A DNA stretch of 7,141 nucleotides from an uncultured Porphyromonadaceae bacterium (GTDB taxonomy: Bacteria > Bacteroidota > Bacteroidia > Bacteroidales > Muribaculaceae). Below are positions 1 to 5,980 of this stretch, piece by piece. A program made the position numbers and the translations under genes. The notes beneath the pieces were generated by a model, which saw only the letters and a list, made by a program, of their open reading frames with translations, did no database searches and had not been told where the DNA came from. Location: NCBI GenBank assembly GCA_947176545.1, contig CAMWRB010000058.1, positions 1 through 7,141 on the forward strand, given 5' to 3'. The number at the start of each line of letters is the position of its first letter. The stretch's first letter is position 1.

Positions 1-207
1 CCAGTCCACACCTTTTTGCTCAAAAAAGCAATAGCGCGTATCGACAATTTCGGCCAGAGCGTCAAAGTTTCCGTAGGGGTCATCCGTATACTCCACGGCA
101 TCGACACACCCCTGTGATATTGTCAGAAGCATGATGGAGACTGCCACGGAAACTCCCCTTATGATTGATACATATATTTCTGATAATCTCAACATTCTTT
201 CAGCCAT
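1..207 (-). CDS. S41-family (tricorn-like) peptidase lipoprotein, N-terminal 69 codons only
   Basis: This is the beginning of a gene that runs off the left edge; 69 codons are visible without a stop. The protein starts MAERMLRLSEIYV, has a hydrophobic stretch at about residues 19-31, then Cys34 in the context SQGC. That is a loose lipobox, so I predict a lipoprotein signal peptide. The residues after the cysteine are acidic (D36, E39, D42, D43), as is common in surface-exported Bacteroidota lipoproteins. Residues 47-69, containing NFDALAEIVDTRYCFFEQKG, match what I recall of the opening of Bacteroidales S41 serine proteases, just after the lipid anchor. The PDZ and catalytic domains would lie outside the window, so activity cannot be judged. 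The ATG at 207 lies 4 nt after the stop of the DUF3316 gene, which suggests coupled translation. The ATG at 195 (residue 5) is an alternative start. Family assignment is fairly good but rests on a short segment. Confidence 0.7.
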   Translation of the reverse strand, partial: MAERMLRLSEIYVSIIRGVSVAVSIMLLTISQGCVDAVEYTDDPYGNFDALAEIVDTRYCFFEQKGVDW

Positions 208-211
208 AAAT

Positions 212-1102
212 TCAAAACGGACGAATCTCCCTGCGGCAGTGTCGCCTCTTCATTCCCAACCCGTGCGGTATCACACCAATCACAAATCCGTTGCTCAGCG
301 TTCGCGTAGAGAGGTTGTTGGCGTATGCCGACCCGTAATACAGCCTGTAACCGATGGTCATGGCCGTCTTGCCGAAATCGAGTGACACCGATATGACATT
401 ATCCACACCGGGCATATTCCCGCACCATCCGAAATGAGCGAGTCCGCGCCTGTTGCCTAAATATATTTCATAGAACGTCTCACCATATTGAGGCATGAAA
501 AACGCTCCCGCTATCGGGAGGGATAATCTATCGGACACAACAATCGGCAATTTACCAATCCTTGACCGCCAGGATAAGGTAGCTCCTGCTTCCAGAGCCA
601 TTTTTATAGTCACGTCCACCGGATTATTGCTGTTGCGCAACAATGCGAGGACACCGCCCGTCAGTCGCGGTCCTCCCCCGACACTGACGGTCAGACCGTA
701 AGGCAATCTCCAATATCCGTGCATCTGCCATCCGAAATATCCTTCAAGGCCATGTGTACGTGCCGACCGCGAGGGATTGAGCATTGAAGCATAACCGATA
801 CGTCCCTCAAAGGACATCATCGCACGCTCCGGACTGAACGGCATAACCTTACTCCAATGTCCTGAGGCAGCCCACTCCGTTCCGGAATAGCATATCGGAG
901 AGAGATATTCGGCCACGCTGCGACGGTTGCCGACTTCTATGGCATATATCCCCGTTACCGGACGTTCGGCCGAAATAACGGTTGTGTCACCGATGCAATC
1001 CGGACAGGAGTACGCAAGCGCTGACAACGGAGCCGGCAAACTCCATAAAATAATTGACAGAATGCGACATAACAGTCGCCTGACGACACTTCGGGACATC
1101 AT
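212..1102 (-). CDS. DUF3316 family secreted / probable outer-membrane beta-rich protein
   Basis: This encodes a 296-aa protein of unknown function that I recognise by sequence style as DUF3316, a family found in Bacteroidota. It opens with a basic N-terminus, a hydrophobic core at about 10-29 and a likely signal peptidase I site after SALA (residue 30). The mature protein would start near a CPDC motif (33-36). Family-like segments are YLSPICYSGTEW (66-77), GNNPV-like SNNPVDV (158-164), LPIAGAFFMPQYGETFYEIYLGN (195-217) and HFGWCGN (223-229). The alternating aromatic and glycine-rich pattern through about residue 280 suggests a beta-barrel or beta-sheet envelope protein; this is inference. It ends in a basic tail, KRRHCRREIRPF. 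Its first ATG (1102) overlaps the parC stop as ATGA. A second ATG follows immediately at 1099. The overlap implies translation coupled to parC. No enzymatic motif is visible. Confidence 0.8.
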   Translation of the reverse strand: MMSRSVVRRLLCRILSIILWSLPAPLSALAYSCPDCIGDTTVISAERPVTGIYAIEVGNRRSVAEYLSPICYSGTEWAASGHWSKVMPFSPERAMMSFEGRIGYASMLNPSRSARTHGLEGYFGWQMHGYWRLPYGLTVSVGGGPRLTGGVLALLRNSNNPVDVTIKMALEAGATLSWRSRIGKLPIVVSDRLSLPIAGAFFMPQYGETFYEIYLGNRRGLAHFGWCGNMPGVDNVISVSLDFGKTAMTIGYRLYYGSAYANNLSTRTLSNGFVIGVIPHGLGMKRRHCRREIRPF

Positions 1103-3774
1103 TGCTGCGACTCAAATTCAAACAGACCTCTGTCTATTACCATCGGTCCGGATGCCACATCATTTTCCCCGCCATTATCATTATTTGACATATCGACATC
1201 TCCGTTCTCCACCTCATCGTTATCCTCCGTCGGGTCGGCCGGAGGCTCGGGGTGTCGTGTCGGTTCGAGTTCCACTATCTCACCCAGGTCAAATGTGGTC
1301 AGGCGTTTACCTTTGGCCTTGACACTCTTGACACCGATAAATTCTTCTGCATCTACCACTACTTCCGGGCGAACGCTGTCATTTCCGGCAAAAGTGAGCT
1401 GAAGACGCGGATAGGGAGTGTCGGTGAGCAACAGCAATCGCGACTGCTCATCATTGCCCACATACCGCTGTGGCTTCGATGACGGCTCGAATACGAATCT
1501 CTTCAGATAAGGGAAACCTAATGAGGCGTCATAGAGGGCAAGCGTCCAGACTTTGTGCGGGTCATACTTCTCAATGCGCATTATATTGTCATCGTAGTGA
1601 TTGCTCTCGGCAAATGATGAGGTGAAATACTCACCGTTGTTCGTGAGAACAAGCACCAGGTCATCACCCTGAAAAACACCCAGACTCTCACCGCGCCCAT
1701 CATAATTGAGTCGCAGCACATCACGGTCAAACCAGACTTCACGGCCTCCCAGCGTCGACGCTCCGCGCTTCTCGAGCTTGATACTTTCGACATCATACTT
1801 GGTCACAAGATTGCCTAACGAGTCTTTATTCTTGATGGCCATATCGGCGAAATCAAACGTAAACTCCAGCACTCTCGGAGTGCGTCCCTCCTTATCTTTC
1901 TTATCCGCGAGCGTGACCTTGACTACCTCTGCCTCACCGTTGGGATTGACCGAGAGATATGCTATCCTGGACCCGGGCAGTCCCTTAGTCAGGTCATACT
2001 CCTTCTCTCGAGCCAGTCCGGTGATGAAGCAACGTTTCTTATAGTAGAAACCGTCGCTGCCGTTCCGATAGACGATATTGTAGATAGTACGTTTATCACC
2101 CTTGTTGAACAAGCCGATATACTTCACCTTTTTGCCGATATAAAGCTTGTCCTGGACTTTGACAACTTTATATTTGCCGTCATTATATATAATCAGGATT
2201 TCATCTATATCCGAGCAGGTGAACTGGAAGTTACCCTCCTTCAGACCCGTACCGACAAACCCTCCGGTCTTATCCCAGCAGAGACGTTTGTTGGCCTCTG
2301 CTACTTTAGTGGCCTCGATAGAGTCAAAACCGCGCAGTGTAGTCCGGCGGGGATACTTTTCGCCATACTTTTCCTTCAGATGCACGTACCAGTTGATGGT
2401 ATATTCGGTCAGATGGTCGATATCATATTCTATCTGTTCGATATCCGACGCAAGCGCCTCTATGCGGCGCTCCGCCTTCTCGGAATTAAATTTCAATATC
2501 CTGCCCATCCTTATCTCCCAGAGCTTGGTCAGGTCCTCAGTCGTCAGTTCACGATAGAATTGTGATTTATATGGTTCGAACAGCATGTCAAGACGCGCTA
2601 TAGCCTCCTGCATATCCGGAGCATTCTCTATCTGCTCATCCTTATACATACGCTGTTCGATAAAAATCTTCTCCAGCGACGCGAACAGCATGACTTCCCG
2701 GTTCTCGCCGAGTTTGATTTCCAGCTCGCGCAACAACAACGATTTGGTACGCTCTACGGAATATTTGAGCAATTCCGTCACGTTGAGGAATTGAGGTTTG
2801 TTGTCGCGTATGACACAGCAGTTTGGCGATATGCTGACCTCACAGTCCGTGAACGCATACAGCGCATCGATAGCCTTGTCCGACGATGTCCCCGGGGCGA
2901 GGTGAACCAATATCTCTGCCGTGGCCGACGTATTGTCATCGACCTTACGCACCTTGATTTTACCCTTTTCAATAGCACCTAAAATCGAGTTTATCAGGGT
3001 TGTGGTCGTTTTGCCGAACGGTATTTCGGTTATGGCCAGTGTCTTGTTGTTGAGCTTCTCAATTTTGGCACGCACCTTGATTGAGCCGCCGCGCGCACCA
3101 TCGTTATAACGCGAAGCGTCCAGCAGTCCGCCGGTCTGGAAATCAGGCAACAGTTTGAATGGCTTGTCATTAAGATAACTGATTGCCGCATCGCATATCT
3201 CGTTGAAGTTATGCGGCAGTATCTTGGATGATAGACCGACAGCAATACCCTCCACCCCGTGAGCCAACAGCAGAGGAAACTTCACCGGCAAGGTCACCGG
3301 CTCATTCTTACGGCCGTCATACGAGGGTGTCCATTCCGTGATTTTCGGAGAGTATAGGGTCTCAAGAGCGAAATCCGATAATTTGGCCTCTATATAACGC
3401 GGGGCCGCAGCCGAGTCTCCGGTCAGTATATTGCCCCAGTTTCCCTGCGTATCTATCAGCAGCTCCTTCTGTCCCAACTGCACCAGCGCATCCCCGATTG
3501 ATGCGTCACCATGAGGGTGATACTGCATCGTATTACCTACAATATTGGCTACCTTGTTGAAACGGCCGTCATCGAGTGTCTCCATCGAGTGGAGTATACG
3601 GCGTTGCACCGGCTTGAGGCCATCCTCTATGTGAGGGACAGCACGCTCCAGTATCACATACGAAGCATACTCCAGATACCAGTCGCGAAACATACCTGAC
3701 AGCACTGTCCGCTTATCCCCCTCACCGGGAACATGATAGTCATTCCTCTCTTCAGAAATCATTTCTTCGCTCAT
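1099..3774 (-). CDS. parC: DNA topoisomerase IV subunit A (ParC, Bacteroidota type)
   Basis: This is the DNA breakage-reunion subunit of topoisomerase IV, which pairs with ParE to decatenate chromosomes and relax supercoils. From the ATG at 3774 it is 891 aa. The reading frame also extends to a TTG at 3783, but that codon lies inside a TATATTTG promoter box, so I chose the ATG. The N-terminal catalytic domain has YHPHGDASIGDALVQLGQ (85-102) and the active-site pair Arg126-Tyr127 in APRYIEAKL. Next come GVEGIAVGLSSKILPHN (173-189), a helical coiled-coil/gate region (about 340-470) and a beta-pinwheel C-terminal domain (about 500-835) ending in FIGVKSVKAKGKRLTTFDLGEI. No GyrA box (QRRGGKG-like) is present, which favours ParC over GyrA. 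An acidic, Asn-rich tail (about 848-876) precedes the terminal GLFEFESQQ. It heads the block with the DUF3316 and S41 genes; parE is not in the window. Confidence 0.93.
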   Translation of the reverse strand: MSEEMISEERNDYHVPGEGDKRTVLSGMFRDWYLEYASYVILERAVPHIEDGLKPVQRRILHSMETLDDGRFNKVANIVGNTMQYHPHGDASIGDALVQLGQKELLIDTQGNWGNILTGDSAAAPRYIEAKLSDFALETLYSPKITEWTPSYDGRKNEPVTLPVKFPLLLAHGVEGIAVGLSSKILPHNFNEICDAAISYLNDKPFKLLPDFQTGGLLDASRYNDGARGGSIKVRAKIEKLNNKTLAITEIPFGKTTTTLINSILGAIEKGKIKVRKVDDNTSATAEILVHLAPGTSSDKAIDALYAFTDCEVSISPNCCVIRDNKPQFLNVTELLKYSVERTKSLLLRELEIKLGENREVMLFASLEKIFIEQRMYKDEQIENAPDMQEAIARLDMLFEPYKSQFYRELTTEDLTKLWEIRMGRILKFNSEKAERRIEALASDIEQIEYDIDHLTEYTINWYVHLKEKYGEKYPRRTTLRGFDSIEATKVAEANKRLCWDKTGGFVGTGLKEGNFQFTCSDIDEILIIYNDGKYKVVKVQDKLYIGKKVKYIGLFNKGDKRTIYNIVYRNGSDGFYYKKRCFITGLAREKEYDLTKGLPGSRIAYLSVNPNGEAEVVKVTLADKKDKEGRTPRVLEFTFDFADMAIKNKDSLGNLVTKYDVESIKLEKRGASTLGGREVWFDRDVLRLNYDGRGESLGVFQGDDLVLVLTNNGEYFTSSFAESNHYDDNIMRIEKYDPHKVWTLALYDASLGFPYLKRFVFEPSSKPQRYVGNDEQSRLLLLTDTPYPRLQLTFAGNDSVRPEVVVDAEEFIGVKSVKAKGKRLTTFDLGEIVELEPTRHPEPPADPTEDNDEVENGDVDMSNNDNGGENDVASGPMVIDRGLFEFESQQ

Positions 3775-3780
3775 AACGTG

Positions 3781-3826
3781 CAAATATACAAAATTTTTTA
3801 TAAAGACCCCACCCCATAAGCGTCAA
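3781..3826 (-). promoter_or_regulatory. Candidate parC promoter(s)
   Basis: On the minus strand, TATATTTG (3788-3781) fits the Bacteroidota TAnnTTTG box and ends 6 nt before the parC ATG. No TTTG is seen at the expected -33 distance. A sigma70-like arrangement overlaps it: TTGACG (3826-3821), an 18-bp spacer, then TATAAA (3802-3797). The first would give a transcript with almost no leader; the second a leader of about 15 nt. I cannot tell which is used; both point to a promoter of parC's own, separate from lgt. Confidence 0.5.
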
Positions 3827-3840
3827 GTGCACCCCAAAAG
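3810..3840. repeat. 11-nt direct repeat CACCCCAnAAG with 20-bp period
   Basis: CACCCCATAAG (3810-3820) and CACCCCAAAAG (3830-3840) differ at one base and start exactly 20 bp apart, about two helical turns. The second copy is also the inner part of one hairpin arm. A third, inverted and more diverged copy (CTTTCGGGATG, 3853-3863) forms the other arm. They lie just upstream of the likely parC promoter, so an operator is possible, but an eroded mobile-element end is another option. Confidence 0.45.
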
Positions 3841-3867
3841 TTTTTTATCACACTTTCGGGATGCACT
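3826..3867 (-). terminator. Long hairpin after lgt; possible terminator or 3'-end stabiliser
   Basis: Arms 3852-3867 and 3826-3841 form a 16-bp uninterrupted stem with a 10-nt loop (GTGATAAAAA in the minus-strand sense). On the minus-strand RNA two pairs are G:U wobbles. On the plus-strand RNA the same positions would be C/A mismatches, so the structure suits RNA made in the lgt direction. It starts 24 nt after the lgt stop. No U-run follows the stem, so classical intrinsic termination is not assured; 3'-end protection or partial read-through into parC is possible. Confidence 0.55.
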
Positions 3868-3891
3868 GTAATGATTATGATACCTGCCGTA

Positions 3892-4737
3892 CTACTTTTT
3901 TGTCTCCGGGGCGAACTTGTTCGGGAACTTCCAGTGCTGGCGCGGCCGAATCATGGCGTAGATTACCAGACCGACACCTATCAGGATAAAGGGAATGCTA
4001 AGCACCTGACCCATATTCATACCATAGCGCGCTATCATATCCACCTCGTCAGCCACCTGAACATTCTTGATATACTCTATCAGGAAGCGGGGCAGGAAGA
4101 TACCGATGAAAAATATACCCGTTATAAGCCACGGACGTTCCTCGGCATTACGTCGCCAGTACATCCACATCAGCAATGCGAAGAGTCCGAAGTAGCAGAG
4201 AGCCTCATAAATCTGAGTCGGATGTGCAGGCAAGGCCTCGCCGTTGCGCACGAACACGAAGCCCCACGGCATATCGGTATAGGCGCCATATATCTCGCTG
4301 TTCATCAGATTGCCGAGACGTATCAGTCCTCCGACGAGCGCTATCGGGATGACAAGCTTGTCGAATGTCCACGATGCCGGTTTCTTGCTGACGAACCACG
4401 AAAACAGGTAGACGGCTATTATATTTGCTATAGTACCGCCGTGACTTGCCAGACCTCCGTTCCACACCTTGAGAATTTCTCCCGGATGGGCACTGTAGTA
4501 GTCCCATTCATAGAAGAACACATGCCCCAGGCGCGAACCGACAATGGTCGCGACCACGACGTATGCCAACAGAATACCGAGCCAGCGTTCCGGCGCGCCC
4601 TCATGCTTGAACATCGCGGCCACTATCTGATAGCCTATCAGAAAACCCACTGCAAACATCAGTCCGTACCACCTGACGGTGAACGGACCGAATGAAAAGA
4701 GTATCGGATTTGCGTTCCAGATTATTTCAGCGAGCAT
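3892..4737 (-). CDS. lgt: Prolipoprotein diacylglyceryl transferase
   Basis: This integral inner-membrane enzyme transfers diacylglyceryl from phosphatidylglycerol to the lipobox cysteine of prolipoproteins, the first step of lipoprotein maturation. The 281-aa product has about seven hydrophobic segments. Signature pieces appear in order: VRWYGLMF (Tyr24), HGG at 99-101 (matching the essential His103 region of E. coli Lgt), and the Lgt signature GGLIRLGNLMNSEIYG at 136-151 with Arg140, Asn143, Glu148 and Gly151. These are followed by HPTQIYEAL (172-180), PRFLIEYIKN (216-225, Arg217 and Glu221) and MGQVLSIPFIL (242-252). All the key residues I would expect are present and the length is ordinary. 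The ATG at 4737 lies 9 nt after the ackA stop, so it is probably transcribed with pta-ackA. A strong hairpin follows its stop by 24 nt. It would act on lipoproteins such as the S41 protease encoded downstream. Confidence 0.97.
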   Translation of the reverse strand: MLAEIIWNANPILFSFGPFTVRWYGLMFAVGFLIGYQIVAAMFKHEGAPERWLGILLAYVVVATIVGSRLGHVFFYEWDYYSAHPGEILKVWNGGLASHGGTIANIIAVYLFSWFVSKKPASWTFDKLVIPIALVGGLIRLGNLMNSEIYGAYTDMPWGFVFVRNGEALPAHPTQIYEALCYFGLFALLMWMYWRRNAEERPWLITGIFFIGIFLPRFLIEYIKNVQVADEVDMIARYGMNMGQVLSIPFILIGVGLVIYAMIRPRQHWKFPNKFAPETKK

Positions 4738-4746
4738 ATCCGGCTT

Positions 4747-5946
4747 TTAGAGTTTTTCTACGATTTCAGCGGTATCGCGGGCTATCATAAGCTCCTCATC
4801 TGTAGGTATGACCACGACCTTGACCTTTGAATCGGCATCGGAGATTTCCACCTCCTTGCCACGCGCCTCATTAGCCTCGGCATTGAATGTCACGCCCATA
4901 AAGGCGAGCTGCTTGCATATCTTCTCGCGTGTGCTGAGCTGGTTTTCACCGACACCGCCGGTGAATACTATAACATCTACACCACCAAGCACGGCCGCAT
5001 ATGCACCGATATATTTCAGTATGCGGTATTCATACATATCGAGAGCCAGAATAGCTTTGGCCTCACCGCGGGCTACTGCATCCTCGATGTCACGCATATC
5101 GGATGATATCTCCGAAACACCGGCCACACCGCTGCGCTTCTGAATGAGGTTGGACAGTCCGTCGGCATCAAGACCCTCCTGCTTCATCAGGTATACCAAT
5201 GCTCCGGGGTCCACATCACCGACGCGTGTTCCCATCATAAGTCCTTCTGTCGGAGTCAGACCCATTGAGGTGTCTACGGATACTCCATCCTTAATAGCGG
5301 TGATTGAGGCACCGTTACCGATATGACAGGTGATGATTCTTTGCTTCTCGTAGGGAATTCCGAGGAACTCGCACGCACGACGCGACACATAGCGGTGGCT
5401 TGTGCCGTGGAAACCGTAACGACGCACGCCATACTTCTCGTACGCCTCGTACGGGAGAGCATACATATAGGCCTTGGCGGGCATTGTCTGATGGAATGCG
5501 GTATCGAAGACAGCCACCTGAGGAACTTTCGGCAGTATATCTGACACAGCCTCTATTCCGGTGATATTTGCCGGATTGTGCAGGGGAGCTACAGGATAGC
5601 ATTCCTTGACCTTGGCGATGACTTCGGGGGTTATCAGCACAGACTTGCTGAACTTGTCCATACCGTGTACCACACGATGACCTACAGCGTCTATCTCGTC
5701 AAACGACTTGATGACGCCCTCGGTCGGGTCTGTCAGAAGGTTGAGCACCTGACGGACAGCCTCCTTGGCATCCGGCATATTGACGGTGATGACACCCTTG
5801 GAGCCGTCGGGGCGCTTGAATTTCAGGAATGAATCGGGCAGACCGATTTTTTCTACACCACCCTCTGCAAGAACGGCCTTGTCATCAGAATTGATAAGCT
5901 TATATTTAACACTGCTTGAGCCGCAGTTCAAAACCAATATCTTCAT
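4747..5946 (-). CDS. ackA: Acetate kinase
   Basis: This cytoplasmic ASKHA-superfamily kinase converts acetyl phosphate plus ADP to acetate plus ATP (reversibly), the ATP-yielding step of acetate fermentation. The 399-aa length is typical. It starts MKILVLNCGSSSVKYKLI, the classic first phosphate loop with Asn7. Other residues line up with the well-studied Methanosarcina enzyme: Arg91 in GHRVVHG, His123 in PLHNPAN, Asp148 in VFDTAFHQTMP, His180 in YGFHGTSHRYVS, His208 in CHIGNGAS, Arg241 in GTRVGDVDPG and Glu385 in PTDEELMIARDT. FTGGVGEN (328-335) is the adenosine-site glycine loop. No active-site residue looks missing. It lies 34 nt downstream of pta and 9 nt upstream of lgt. The 34-nt gap is A/T-rich and shows no convincing separate promoter, so cotranscription with pta is the simplest reading. 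Confidence 0.98.
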   Translation of the reverse strand: MKILVLNCGSSSVKYKLINSDDKAVLAEGGVEKIGLPDSFLKFKRPDGSKGVITVNMPDAKEAVRQVLNLLTDPTEGVIKSFDEIDAVGHRVVHGMDKFSKSVLITPEVIAKVKECYPVAPLHNPANITGIEAVSDILPKVPQVAVFDTAFHQTMPAKAYMYALPYEAYEKYGVRRYGFHGTSHRYVSRRACEFLGIPYEKQRIITCHIGNGASITAIKDGVSVDTSMGLTPTEGLMMGTRVGDVDPGALVYLMKQEGLDADGLSNLIQKRSGVAGVSEISSDMRDIEDAVARGEAKAILALDMYEYRILKYIGAYAAVLGGVDVIVFTGGVGENQLSTREKICKQLAFMGVTFNAEANEARGKEVEISDADSKVKVVVIPTDEELMIARDTAEIVEKL

Positions 5947-5980
5947 ATCTTAAATTCTTATATTTAGAGTCCTTCACACA

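Noticed and set aside
131..385. Plus-strand frame across the DUF3316-S41 junction
   Set aside because: It is antisense to two genes with recognisable proteins and has no supporting signal of its own.
1581..1796. Small minus-strand frame inside parC
   Set aside because: It lies in another frame of the ParC C-terminal domain and its Arg/Ser/Trp-rich translation resembles no protein; it is a shadow frame.
1099..3774. Annotation as gyrA instead of parC
   Set aside because: The C-terminal domain lacks a GyrA box and the sequence around the active site (AAAPRYIEAKL) is of the Bacteroidota ParC type.
3775..3783. TTG at 3783 as the parC start, adding three residues
   Set aside because: The TTG lies within the TATATTTG promoter box, and an ATG in frame at 3774 gives a normal MSEE-type N-terminus.
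3805..3840. G-quadruplex on the minus strand upstream of parC
   Set aside because: Only three GGGG runs are present, one of them inside the hairpin stem, so a standard four-run quadruplex cannot form.
3871..4695. A 274-codon plus-strand open frame covering nearly all of lgt
   Set aside because: It is exactly antisense to a clearly conserved membrane enzyme. Its translation is rich in His, Arg and Tyr without any domain I recognise and lacks a promoter of its own. Codon bias in lgt explains the open frame.
5947..5980. GAAGGA-like sequence in the pta-ackA gap as a ribosome binding site
   Set aside because: It lies about 25 nt before the ackA ATG, too far for a Shine-Dalgarno role, and Bacteroidota genes seldom depend on one.
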